Assembly: GCA_964530415.1 (NCBI GenBank)
Contig: CAZHAM010000006.1
Coordinates: 1-25,563 of the forward strand
Origin: CAZHAM01 sp964530415
GTDB taxonomy: Bacteria > Patescibacteriota > WWE3 > UBA101185 > UBA10185
Direction: 5' to 3'
DNA: 25,563 nt
The notes beneath the pieces were generated by a model, which was not told where the DNA came from, ran no database searches, and saw only the letters and a list, made by a program, of their open reading frames with translations. The translations under genes were made by a program, and so were the position numbers. Each line of letters starts with the position of its first letter. Position 1 is the first letter of the stretch. Below are positions 5,779 to 14,356 of the stretch, piece after piece.

Positions 5779-7152
5779 CTAAAGTTTAATAGTTGTGCCT
5801 AGTATTATTACCAAATCGTTTACCGAATCATCAGCGAGCGTTTCTTCTACTACTACATTTTCTACCACGTCTTTTAAATCAGCGGTTACTAAATCTTTGT
5901 ATACAGACTTATCTTTTTTGAATTGTAAAAGTGTTGTTTCTCTTGTCGAGTCGGCTGTATCAATTGTTAATACTTTGTATCCCAATTCTGCTAGCTTGTC
6001 TTTAACTCTGGACGCCGCACCGTTTACATTTGAGCCGTTTTCAACCTTAATACTTAATTCGTCCTTTTTTAACTCAACGGCAACTTCCCCTGCCGGATTT
6101 TCTCCCTGAGTCCCAGTTTGCTGGGATTCCGAGCTCTCGCTCAAAACTTCAAGATTTTCCTGGGGATTTACTGCGAGCTGGTTATCGGCATTTGAATTTT
6201 GGTTTCTAAAAAACCCAAAGTATCCGATAACAGCAAGAATTGACACCACAACTAAAGCTCCTGCTCCGACCATAACCGACGGGACTTTCTTTTTTACAAT
6301 TTCAGGAAGCGGAAACAGATTGAGCATATTAAGCCCTGACATTTTCATCTCGGTATCAAAATCAATCATATAGTTTACCAGCATGTTTACTTCAAACCCC
6401 GGAACACTTGTTTCATCAACGTTGGGAACATCGACCTTGTATACTTCAAACCCGCTATCAGGTTCAAAATCGTCGTAATTAAATGTATAAATCTTTGTAA
6501 TCGGACTGTTTCGTTTATACACACTTAAGTTTTTAACCAAGTCTTCAAGTTCCTCCTGAGATTTTCCTTTTTCAAAAACTCCGGTGTAAAAAATTCCGCC
6601 TAATTCAGATAACGCTACCACTTGTTCGTTATTTACTTTTGTTACAAAAATTGACGGGTCGCTTAAATTTAAATATTTGGGCAAAAGTCCCATCCATGAG
6701 TAAATACCACTGAGGGGCATTCCGCATTCATTTGAAACCTCGAGAAATTTTTCTAGGTAAGCTTTATTTACACCAACAAACTGATACACAAAAGGTGCGA
6801 TCTTAAAATATGTGTAATATAAATCATCAATACTTGCGCCGTCCAACTTTGACTCGATGTCGCTTAAAATCTGTGTTTGATATTCACCGTTTGTTTTGTT
6901 TACGGTTATAAATCTTAAAAACATATCCTGCGGCTGGCTTACAAAAACTAAACTTGTTTTCTTAAGATCTTTATGATCAACGATTTGATTTACGAGTTCA
7001 ACTACACTTTGTGAAAAGGAGGAAACGTCTAAAATGGTGCTGTCGTTTGCTACATCGACCGGAAGCTGGGTGGAAATACTCCTAAAACCGTCTTTTCCCA
7101 CATAAGAAGCCTTAAGGACGTTATTGTTAAGCGATAAAATAACTTCACTCAT
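5779..7152 (-). CDS. PilM-like actin-fold protein fused to LytR_C domain
   Basis: A 457-residue protein in three parts. Residues 1-280 resemble the PilM/type IV pilus actin-like fold ('VILSLNNNVLKASYV' start, 'VSQPQDMFLRFITV', 'LNMLNLFP' before the membrane). A single membrane segment follows at about 293-314. After a Ser/Glu/Gln-rich linker (320-360), residues 366-457 match a LytR_C-type domain ('SIKVENGSNVNGAASRVKDK', 'ELGYKVLTIDTADST', 'DLVIILG'). The N-terminus should be cytoplasmic and LytR_C outside. PilM normally links to PilN in pilus assembly, and LytR_C domains occur in wall-associated proteins. The fusion would bridge cytoplasm and wall. It follows rodA by 24 nt. The PilM assignment rests on pattern only. 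Confidence 0.65.
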   Translation of the reverse strand: MSEVILSLNNNVLKASYVGKDGFRSISTQLPVDVANDSTILDVSSFSQSVVELVNQIVDHKDLKKTSLVFVSQPQDMFLRFITVNKTNGEYQTQILSDIESKLDGASIDDLYYTYFKIAPFVYQFVGVNKAYLEKFLEVSNECGMPLSGIYSWMGLLPKYLNLSDPSIFVTKVNNEQVVALSELGGIFYTGVFEKGKSQEELEDLVKNLSVYKRNSPITKIYTFNYDDFEPDSGFEVYKVDVPNVDETSVPGFEVNMLVNYMIDFDTEMKMSGLNMLNLFPLPEIVKKKVPSVMVGAGALVVVSILAVIGYFGFFRNQNSNADNQLAVNPQENLEVLSESSESQQTGTQGENPAGEVAVELKKDELSIKVENGSNVNGAASRVKDKLAELGYKVLTIDTADSTRETTLLQFKKDKSVYKDLVTADLKDVVENVVVEETLADDSVNDLVIILGTTIKL

Positions 7153-7158
7153 AAAAAT

Positions 7159-7164
7159 AATATA
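7159..7164 (-). promoter_or_regulatory. -10 box for the PilM-like/LytR_C gene
   Basis: TATATT lies 6 nt before the ATG at 7152, inside the 24-nt gap after rodA. No good -35 is visible, so it may be a weak internal promoter giving leaderless mRNA. Confidence 0.35.
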
Positions 7165-7176
7165 ACATAATTACAC

Positions 7177-8244
7177 TCATAACTGCATCTTTTCTGACAT
7201 CCAGATTCTTTGGGTCAAACCTAAAAGAATACACGAGACCAACATGGAAGTTCCTCCGTATGAAACTAGCGGTAGTGGAATCCCCGTTACAGGCATAATT
7301 CCAAGATTCATGCCGGTATTGACTAAGAACTGAACAAAAAATATTATAAAAACTCCGAATACCAAAATCGAACCAAAGGGATTTTTAACTTTTGATGCTG
7401 TTCTTAAAATACTAAGTAAAAGCGCTAAATACAAAAACAAAAATATTATAACTCCGACAAGTCCCCACTCCTCTGAATATGACGCAAATATAAAATCTGT
7501 CCAATGAGCCGGCAAAAAGTTTAGGTGAGTCTGAGTGCCCCGACTAAAACCCTGCCCGGTTAAACCGCCCGAGCCTATTGCGATTAAAGACTGAATTACG
7601 TTATACCCCGAACCTAAAATATCCAACTGAGGATTAATGAATACTAAAATTCTTTGCTGTTGATAATCGTGAAGCATATTCCAAATGGGAGTTGATAAAA
7701 TTCCAAAAATTGTAGCTAATACCAAAATGTAAATTTTATTAAGTCCTGAGTAAAAAAGCAGGCCGAGCAAAATTGAAAATAGAACGATCGTAGTTCCTAA
7801 ATCCGGCTGTATTACAACAAGCGTTAACAACGGAACTGAAATTAACAAAATCTTAGTAAGATTTTTTAAATTCTGAAAGTCTTTTCCGTATTCGGTAATT
7901 AATGACGCTATCGCCACAAGCAAAACAACTTTAGCAAGCTCTGATGGTTGAAATGTAACAAACCATATATTAATCCATCTTGAAGCTCCCATTCGTGTAT
8001 CGCCAATTGCAAAAGTTAGAATCAACAAAAGAATTTGAACAATATACATCGGTTTCCAGATATATCTAAGAAGTTGTACGTCCTGGGACAAAATTATAAA
8101 GTAGAATACAATTCCAATTAAAAAGTAAACCAATTGTTCGCGAGCAAGTTCCGGAGATGTCGAAAATAGTGTAACAATTCCGATAATAAACAAAAGAACA
8201 TGCGATGTTAAAAGAGGAACATTTAAATATTTAAGCTCTTTCAT
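7177..8244 (-). CDS. rodA: SEDS peptidoglycan polymerase RodA
   Basis: A 355-residue SEDS-family glycosyltransferase (RodA/FtsW/SpoVE) with about ten membrane segments. It polymerises lipid II glycan during cell elongation, normally with a class B PBP. Family marks are 'FQPSELAKVVLLVAIASLI' (about 97-115), 'QPDLGTTIVLFSILLGLLFYSG' (about 145-166), 'GSGYNVIQSLIAIGSGGLTGQG' (about 211-232), 'FIFASYSEEWGLVG' and the C-terminal 'PLVSYGGTSMLV'. I call it RodA rather than FtsW because it lacks the charged N-terminal extension and stands outside the division cluster, which has its own SEDS gene at 18736. It lies 8 nt after ileS. No PBP gene is next to it. Confidence 0.9.
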   Translation of the reverse strand: MKELKYLNVPLLTSHVLLFIIGIVTLFSTSPELAREQLVYFLIGIVFYFIILSQDVQLLRYIWKPMYIVQILLLILTFAIGDTRMGASRWINIWFVTFQPSELAKVVLLVAIASLITEYGKDFQNLKNLTKILLISVPLLTLVVIQPDLGTTIVLFSILLGLLFYSGLNKIYILVLATIFGILSTPIWNMLHDYQQQRILVFINPQLDILGSGYNVIQSLIAIGSGGLTGQGFSRGTQTHLNFLPAHWTDFIFASYSEEWGLVGVIIFLFLYLALLLSILRTASKVKNPFGSILVFGVFIIFFVQFLVNTGMNLGIMPVTGIPLPLVSYGGTSMLVSCILLGLTQRIWMSEKMQL

Positions 8245-8252
8245 TATCTAAA

Positions 8253-11075
8253 TTAAATTTTTTCGATTTTAAATGAATCACCTGGCTTAATATTATCGGC
8301 GTTTATTTTTTGTTTAATCATCTCTTCGAACATACTTACCGCCTTTGTGAATTCATCGCTATTCTCAAATTGAGCGTTTATTCTATCGGATACTTGCAGA
8401 CCTGTTTCTTTTCGCAGATCCTGAAACTTTCTCACAAGTTCTCGGGCAATTCCTTCTGATTTTAGTTCTTCGGAGATAGTTAGATCCAAACTTACTGGAG
8501 CTTCTTGTGTAACTACATCGATACTTTTGATATTTATTTCGTCAAGAATTAAATCATCATAATACTTCGATGTTCCCAAAAATTCTTCTGAGATGAGGGC
8601 TTTTGACAGAGGCTGTCTGATTTTTATACCTTTTTCTGATCTGATTGCTAAAGCTAAAGTTACAATTTCGCGGGTTTTTGCCATTGATTTTAGTATTTCA
8701 TCCTCATCGTCTGTTAATGCGTCTTCTTTAGGGAATGAGTCGAGGTGAACCGACTTTATATTTGAAAGTGCGGGTATCTGAAGTGTTTCGTACATCGTCT
8801 CGGAGAAAAAAGGCATAAACGGTGCGATTAATTTTGTAAACTGGGTTAAAACAAAATATGTTGTAGATAAAGCTTCTATGTCTCCTGATTTGATTCTGTC
8901 TCGGGATCTTCTTATATACCATGTTGAAAAATCCGTTACAAAAGGTTCTAATTTACGCGATCCTTCTAAGATTGTGTAAGAATCCAATGCTTTATTGACC
9001 TGTGATACTGTTTCTTTTAATCTTGTTAATATCCATTTATCCAAAATATTTTGTGTTTTCGGTTCTTCGAGAGTATTTACAAAATTATGTTCATTTGCGT
9101 ATGTCACAAAATATCTCATCGAATTCCACAAAGGCAAAAAGAAACCTTTTCTTGCGTCTTTTAATGTATCGGCTGAAAATATAGCGTCTTGGCCGTCAAC
9201 AATTGATGAAGTTAAAATAAACAATCTCAACACATCGGCCCCATACTCGGATAAAACTGTGTCTAACGGTTTGTAATTTCTAACACTTTTACTCATTTTT
9301 TTACCCGTTTCGTCTAGCATCATTCCAATTGTTACAACGTTTTGGTACGGGATCTTGTCAAAAAGGGCTACGCCTAGAACATGCATGGTATAAAACCACA
9401 GTCTTACTTGGTCAGGGCCTTCGGCGATGAATTCTGCCGGGAATGTATCGTTAAACTGATCGGTATTTTCAAATGGATAATGCCACCTGGCAAACGGCAT
9501 AGAGCCCGAGTCGTACCACACATCTATTACGTCTTTAACGCGTCTAAACGACCCTCCATTGGCTTTATCTTCCCAAACTACCTCGTCTACATACGGTCTG
9601 TGCAAATCCTGTAGCTCCACTCCTGATAGCTCCTTGAGTTCTGCGACCGACCCTACAAACACTTTTTCCTGAGTTTTGTCGTTTATCCATACAGGAAGAG
9701 GAGTTCCCCAATATCTGCTTCTCGAAAGTGCCCAGTCCCTTGCATTTTGTATCCACATCTTTGAGTTACCTTCTTTAATGTGTTCGGGGTACCAATTAAT
9801 TTTGTTATTCTCCTCAAGCATTCGGTCTTTTAATTTAGCAATTGAGATATACCAACTTTTAATCGGTTTATAGATTAAGGGAGTTTTTGTACGCCAGCAC
9901 ATAGGCATTCTGTGGATTATTGTGCCGGTGCTAAATAATCTACCCATTTTGTTAAGATCCTCTACGATAATCGGGTTGGCGTCTCTGTAAAACTTTCCGG
10001 CATATTCAGGAATTTCGGCGGTAAAATTAGCTGTATCGTCTAAATAATCAAAAAGAGTTATGCCAAGTCCCATAAAAATATCGAAATCTTCTTCTCCGTA
10101 AGGAGCTAAGTGAACAATGCCGGTTCCGTCATCTTCAGTCGCGTGGTAAGAGTAAATCGTCTTAAAACAGCCTTCAGCTCTTTTTGATTCATAGTAGTTG
10201 TAAGGTGGAATATATTCGACACCGATTAGGTCGGCACCGCTAATTTTTTCTAGGATTTCGTGTTCTACACTTTCAAAAACCGGATCGAGTCTTTTTTCGG
10301 CTAATATGTAATTTTGGCCTCTTGAACGGACTTTTACATATGTAACGTCTTTATTTACTGCGAGCATTAAACTGCCGGGAATTGTCCAGGGAGTTGTTGT
10401 CCAAGCCAAAAAGTATGTATCTTCTTCATTTTTTAACTGGAACTTAACTGTTACAAAAGGGTCCTCCATATCTTTGTACCCGCCTTCTGCGACTTCGTGT
10501 GAGGAAAGTGTTGTTCCTGCGCGGGTTGAGTATGCTACAACCTTGTAACCTTCGTATAAGAGGCCTTTGGTGTAAAGCTCTTTTAGAGACCACCACATTG
10601 ACTCAAGATAGTCATTTTCCATCGTGGAATAAACAGCGTCTTTATCAAACCAACGCCCGAGTAAGTTTTCGTATCTAAAAATAGAATCCCGATATTTTGT
10701 AATGGATTGGCGACACAAATCATTAAATTTTGCAACACCAAAGGCCTCGATATCTTCTTTTTTTTCAAACCCAAGCTCTTTTTCTACTTCATACTCAACG
10801 GGTATTCCCTGACAGTCCCAACCCATATTTCTTTCAACGTAATAACCTTTCATAGTCCAGTATCTGGGGATTAAGTCTTTTAGTGTCCATGTAATTGCAT
10901 GGCCGTAGTGAGGTAAACCATTTGCGGTTATGGGCCCGTCGTAATAAACCTTTTTCTTGTCGCTCTTGGACCTTTCGCTTTTTAAAATAGCAACCGGATC
11001 AAGCTCTTCCCAAAATTTTGAGACTTTTTCTTCTTGTTCTGGCAAATTAGGAATTGGTTCCAGCTCTTTAAACAT
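8253..11075 (-). CDS. ileS: Isoleucyl-tRNA synthetase, type-2-like
   Basis: A 940-residue class I synthetase that charges tRNA-Ile. The HIGH motif is 'HYGH' (56-59) in 'ANGLPHYGHA' and the KMSKS loop is exact (593-597). The CP1 editing domain is present ('WTTTPWTIPGS', 'DGTGIVHLAPYGEEDF'), and an anticodon-binding C-terminal region is present without the zinc-binding Cys cluster of the common bacterial form. HYGH, 'PVEYEVEKELG' and the lack of zinc cysteines point to the type 2 (eukaryote/archaea-like) IleRS. That type is often mupirocin-resistant. One oddity: the conserved His of 'GWDCHG' is Gln89 here. It is upstream of rodA by 8 nt. Confidence 0.96.
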   Translation of the reverse strand: MFKELEPIPNLPEQEEKVSKFWEELDPVAILKSERSKSDKKKVYYDGPITANGLPHYGHAITWTLKDLIPRYWTMKGYYVERNMGWDCQGIPVEYEVEKELGFEKKEDIEAFGVAKFNDLCRQSITKYRDSIFRYENLLGRWFDKDAVYSTMENDYLESMWWSLKELYTKGLLYEGYKVVAYSTRAGTTLSSHEVAEGGYKDMEDPFVTVKFQLKNEEDTYFLAWTTTPWTIPGSLMLAVNKDVTYVKVRSRGQNYILAEKRLDPVFESVEHEILEKISGADLIGVEYIPPYNYYESKRAEGCFKTIYSYHATEDDGTGIVHLAPYGEEDFDIFMGLGITLFDYLDDTANFTAEIPEYAGKFYRDANPIIVEDLNKMGRLFSTGTIIHRMPMCWRTKTPLIYKPIKSWYISIAKLKDRMLEENNKINWYPEHIKEGNSKMWIQNARDWALSRSRYWGTPLPVWINDKTQEKVFVGSVAELKELSGVELQDLHRPYVDEVVWEDKANGGSFRRVKDVIDVWYDSGSMPFARWHYPFENTDQFNDTFPAEFIAEGPDQVRLWFYTMHVLGVALFDKIPYQNVVTIGMMLDETGKKMSKSVRNYKPLDTVLSEYGADVLRLFILTSSIVDGQDAIFSADTLKDARKGFFLPLWNSMRYFVTYANEHNFVNTLEEPKTQNILDKWILTRLKETVSQVNKALDSYTILEGSRKLEPFVTDFSTWYIRRSRDRIKSGDIEALSTTYFVLTQFTKLIAPFMPFFSETMYETLQIPALSNIKSVHLDSFPKEDALTDDEDEILKSMAKTREIVTLALAIRSEKGIKIRQPLSKALISEEFLGTSKYYDDLILDEINIKSIDVVTQEAPVSLDLTISEELKSEGIARELVRKFQDLRKETGLQVSDRINAQFENSDEFTKAVSMFEEMIKQKINADNIKPGDSFKIEKI

Positions 11076-11081
11076 GCTGGT

Positions 11082-11087
11082 ATTTTA
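11082..11087 (-). promoter_or_regulatory. -10 box for ileS, predicted leaderless mRNA
   Basis: TAAAAT is followed by 6 nt (ACCAGC) and the ATG at 11075. A weak -35-like TGTAAA lies 17 nt upstream. There is no T-box-like leader between the cobalamin adenosyltransferase gene and ileS; the gap is 41 nt. Confidence 0.5.
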
Positions 11088-11116
11088 ACCCATTAGTTAA
11101 GGTTTTTACATAACTT

Positions 11117-11665
11117 TTACTTGTCTTGGGATTTCCAAATGGTGTCTTTTACTTTTGCCTGCTTATTTGCGAATCTTGCCATTACAAATAAAAGGTCTGA
11201 GAGTCTGTTTAGATATATCGCAAACACTTTTTGTCTGGTGTTTTTTGAACTTTTCAGCTGTTTTATAAGTAAACGTTCAGCTCTACGGCATACCGCTCTG
11301 CTTTGGTGAAGGTACGATGAGGTTAGTGTTCCCCCAGGAAGTATAAAGTTTTGAAGTTTGGTATTTTTGCTTTCGAAATAATCTATTGCCGTTTCTAAAA
11401 GCTGAACTTTGGATTCCCAGACTTTTTGGCGCGCAGTATCAAACTTTTTTCCTGCAATAAATGATCCGATTTCGAATAAATCGTTTTGAATTTTACTTAC
11501 CTCAGCTTTTAATGATGCTACCTTTGTAGTTTGAGCGAAACCCAAAATGGAATTTAGTTCATCCAACGATCCCAATACGTCAAATACTGCGTCGGACTTG
11601 GGTGCGCGGTAGCCGCCGAACAATGAGGTTTTGCCTTTGTCTCCTGTTTTTGTATATATTTTCAT
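11117..11665 (-). CDS. ATP:cob(I)alamin adenosyltransferase, PduO type
   Basis: A 182-residue enzyme that transfers the adenosyl group of ATP to cob(I)alamin, giving adenosylcobalamin (coenzyme B12). The N-terminal ATP loop 'KIYTKTGDKGKTSLFGG' (2-18) is complete. 'CRRAER' (126-131) and 'YLNRLSDLLF' (151-160, with Asn153, Arg154 and Asp157) match the active site of trimeric PduO/MMAB enzymes. The length is normal. It lies 46 nt after nrdJ on the same strand. The neighbouring reductase uses exactly this cofactor, so the pair looks like cofactor supply plus user, probably running on salvaged corrinoid because no B12 synthesis genes are seen. Confidence 0.95.
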   Translation of the reverse strand: MKIYTKTGDKGKTSLFGGYRAPKSDAVFDVLGSLDELNSILGFAQTTKVASLKAEVSKIQNDLFEIGSFIAGKKFDTARQKVWESKVQLLETAIDYFESKNTKLQNFILPGGTLTSSYLHQSRAVCRRAERLLIKQLKSSKNTRQKVFAIYLNRLSDLLFVMARFANKQAKVKDTIWKSQDK

Positions 11666-11711
11666 TTAACTGTGGCAGTTTACAATTGCTCGGTTCAGTG
11701 ATTAACCAACA

Positions 11712-14141
11712 CTAGCACTTTGAGAAGCCGCAATTGTAGCATTTGACACAGCCTTCCTCTAAAACCATAGAGGCGTTTCCGCATTCTGGGCAAAGTTCAG
11801 TGTAAGAAAACACGGATATTTCTTTTTTATCATCTTCGATAATATTCGAACCATTAGATCTAACCGAAATATCAAATTCCTCAGCCAAAACTTTTGCAAT
11901 TGCATCCGGAATCGAACTTACTCTGTTTTTACCAAAGCCAACTGATTTTGCGCCGCCAATACCCACGAGTTGGGAAACAATTTCTTTTACTGTTCTGCTG
12001 GAATCCCGCGATGCTCTTAACCAACCCGACATCAGTCTACCCAATGCCTCGGCTAGCGCGGCAACATCACTGCCTGCTTTTCCAACGTTGATAAAAACTT
12101 CCTGTGGTTTCTTTTCATCATCTTTGTTTATTGTTATGAATGCTTTTCCCTGAGGTGTTGCGAGTTTGTATGTCGAACCTTCTAACCTATAGGGTCTTCC
12201 TGCGGAAAAAGCAACGGCCCCCACCGATTCTGATGCGTCTTTTTTGTCCTTGGTTTCTTTGGTCTCCAAAACAACTTCCTGCCTTGAACCAGTTACATAT
12301 ACCGTCAAACCTTTGCATCCTAATTCCCATCCCATCATATAAGCTTTACCTACATCTTCTTTTGTTGCGTTTTCAGGAAAATTGCATGTCTTGGAAATCG
12401 AGTTATCCACGAAAGCTTGTATAGAAGCTTGCATTAAAATATGTTCTTCAGGGGTTATATCGGACGAAACAACAAAGACATCTTTTATTTCTTGCGGAAG
12501 TTGGTTAATATTTTGGCAAGTTCCGGTAAGCACAACTTTTTCGATTATGTTCTTCTTGAGTTCTTCGTCCAGAATATTTTCATCCAATGCTCTTTGAAAA
12601 GCGGGACTGACATAAGTTAAAGTTAACTTCCCCTGATCACCTGCAGCTTGATAAACATTTCTTTGGTATGCCAAAGCAAATACAGGTTCGCAGCCGTAAC
12701 CTTCGACCCCGGCGACTGTTGAGATTGTGCCTGTAGGAGCAACCGTTACTTGTGCTCCATTTCTTATTCCGTGGAGTTTGATGCCGTCAACTATTTCCTG
12801 CCAATTTAATACAGGTCTTCCGAAATCAATTTTAAATTCTTTTAATGGTTTTGGCGCTTCCCATTTAAGATTTTTAGCATCGTAAATACTGCCTTCTATC
12901 TTTTTAAACGGACCACGTTCTATCGCAAGTTCAATTGAAGTTTTCATGCTATGAAATCTTATAAATTCCATAATTTGGGCTGCTAATTCTTGGCCGGTGC
13001 TGCTTCCGTATCTTACTTTCATTGAGTACATCAAATCTGACAAACCCATTAATCCCAGTCCAATTCTTCTAACACCCTCGGCTGCCTCTCTTAGCTCAGG
13101 CACTGATGGTACGTACTTGTTGGCAGTAACAACATTGTCCAAAAATCTGGTTGAAACAACTATAGTTTTGCGCAACCCTTCCCAGTCTAGGTTACCTTCT
13201 AAGTCAACGTGTTCTGAAAGGTTAATTGAGCCCAAACAACAGTTTTCATAAGGCCCAAGCCATTGCTCGCCGCACGGATTTGTAGCTTCGAGTTCGTAAA
13301 GATGGGGTACAGGATTGGTTCTGTTGGCAGCGTCGATAAAAAGTACTCCGGGTTCTCCGTTTTTATAAGCATAATCAACTATCATATCGTAGATTTCTCT
13401 CGCTCTTGGACTTTCAACAACCTGGTTTGTATGGGGATCTATCAAATCGTATGTGGTATCTTTTTTAACCGCGTCCATAAAAACATCTGTTAATGCTACG
13501 GAGATATTAAAATTTGCAATTTTGCCCTCATCGCCTTTGCATTTTATAAAATCTCTTATATCCGGGTGACTGACTCTTAAAACACCCATATTCGCGCCTC
13601 TTCTAACTCCGCCTTGGGCTACTTCGCCAAAAGCTGCGTCGTATACTTTCATAAACCCAACGGGGCCGGTGGCTTTGCCGTTGCTTGAAAAAACTCTTGA
13701 ACCACTTGGTCTTAATTTTGAAAAGGAAAATCCGTTGCCACCACCAACTTGTTGTATTAAAGCGGCTACGCGTAAAGTAGAGAAAATTCCTTGAGGAGTT
13801 TTTCCCAACTCATCTTCTACCCCAAGAACAAAACATGCGGCCAGCTGCCCCAGAGGAGTTCCGGCGCCTGTAAAAGTTGGTGAATTGGGATAAAACTTTT
13901 TCTCGGATAATAAATTATAAAACTCAACTTTAGTAACATTCACATCCCTATAAGGCCTGTCTGGTTCAGCCATAACGGAAGCGATACGTTCAAACATTTC
14001 TTCTGGGGATTCAGATACTTCACCGTCTTCATTTTTAAGAAGATATCTTTTCTCTAAAATTTTTTTAGAATTCTCCGAGAAAGTTATATTTACATTTTTT
14101 TGCAAATTTTCAGGGTCGTAAGGATAGAGATATGAACTCAT
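11712..14141 (-). CDS. nrdJ: Adenosylcobalamin-dependent (class II) ribonucleotide reductase
   Basis: An 809-residue class II reductase that makes deoxyribonucleotides with a cobalamin-derived radical, so no oxygen or NrdB subunit is needed. Visible features are Cys103 in 'AACFVLG' (redox pair), 'QVGGGNGFSFSKLRPSGS' (131-148), and the active-site 'NPCGEQ' (288-293) with thiyl Cys290 and Glu292. 'NCCLGSINL' at 300-308 gives the second redox Cys, and 'PTGTIS' near 466 is the phosphate loop. A TSCPD domain lies in the last 150 residues. The C-terminus 'CPECGNASMVLEEGCVKCYNCGFSKC'-like arm (two CxxC pairs plus terminal Cys) would re-reduce the active site. There is no N-terminal ATP cone and no intein. 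ATG 14141 is the first start after an in-frame TGA. Confidence 0.97.
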   Translation of the reverse strand: MSSYLYPYDPENLQKNVNITFSENSKKILEKRYLLKNEDGEVSESPEEMFERIASVMAEPDRPYRDVNVTKVEFYNLLSEKKFYPNSPTFTGAGTPLGQLAACFVLGVEDELGKTPQGIFSTLRVAALIQQVGGGNGFSFSKLRPSGSRVFSSNGKATGPVGFMKVYDAAFGEVAQGGVRRGANMGVLRVSHPDIRDFIKCKGDEGKIANFNISVALTDVFMDAVKKDTTYDLIDPHTNQVVESPRAREIYDMIVDYAYKNGEPGVLFIDAANRTNPVPHLYELEATNPCGEQWLGPYENCCLGSINLSEHVDLEGNLDWEGLRKTIVVSTRFLDNVVTANKYVPSVPELREAAEGVRRIGLGLMGLSDLMYSMKVRYGSSTGQELAAQIMEFIRFHSMKTSIELAIERGPFKKIEGSIYDAKNLKWEAPKPLKEFKIDFGRPVLNWQEIVDGIKLHGIRNGAQVTVAPTGTISTVAGVEGYGCEPVFALAYQRNVYQAAGDQGKLTLTYVSPAFQRALDENILDEELKKNIIEKVVLTGTCQNINQLPQEIKDVFVVSSDITPEEHILMQASIQAFVDNSISKTCNFPENATKEDVGKAYMMGWELGCKGLTVYVTGSRQEVVLETKETKDKKDASESVGAVAFSAGRPYRLEGSTYKLATPQGKAFITINKDDEKKPQEVFINVGKAGSDVAALAEALGRLMSGWLRASRDSSRTVKEIVSQLVGIGGAKSVGFGKNRVSSIPDAIAKVLAEEFDISVRSNGSNIIEDDKKEISVFSYTELCPECGNASMVLEEGCVKCYNCGFSKC

Positions 14142-14211
14142 ACGGCAGGGATCTCGCGTGCCAGCAACCTTTCACTGCCTCGGAAAAGATTGTCGAAACG
14201 TGAAACCAACT
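14142..14211 (-). promoter_or_regulatory. Candidate structured leader of nrdJ
   Basis: From the predicted transcription start near 14211 to the nrdJ ATG there are about 70 nt with no open frame and no Shine-Dalgarno sequence. TTTCAC (14205-14200) pairs with GTGAAA (14175-14170). CTGCC (14148-14144), directly before GT-ATG, can pair with GGCAG (14179-14175). Its last four bases (TGCC) can instead pair with GGCA (14162-14159). The GGCAG and GTGAAA arms share one base. These alternatives next to the start codon suggest switch-like control. A classical cobalamin-riboswitch core (B12 box) is not visible. An 'nrdJ' RNA motif is known from comparative genomics, but I could not align to it. Confidence 0.35.
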
Positions 14212-14215
14212 CAGA

Positions 14216-14223
14216 ATTTTATA
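14216..14223 (-). promoter_or_regulatory. nrdJ promoter -10 region
   Basis: TATAAAAT on the minus strand (14223-14216), with a loose TTGAAT about 20 nt upstream. The interrupted palindrome ATGTGATTACAT (14245-14234) sits where RNA polymerase would contact DNA and could be an operator. It is not a recognisable NrdR box. The rest of the gap to ftsZ (14246-14356) shows no gene or terminator. Confidence 0.4.
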
Positions 14224-14356
14224 CTGTTCCTTTATGTAATCACATTCAAATTGAGAAACAAAACAATTATCGTTGAGATGTCATTGGTTTTGGGTTGGCT
14301 TTTCAACTTAGCAACATTAAAATTTCACTTTGGGATTTGGGGTGTCTCCTCAGAAA

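Noticed and set aside
14142..14211. Classical cobalamin riboswitch upstream of nrdJ
   Set aside because: The conserved B12 box and the pseudoknot core of known cobalamin riboswitches could not be found. Only the general idea of a structured leader is kept, at low confidence.
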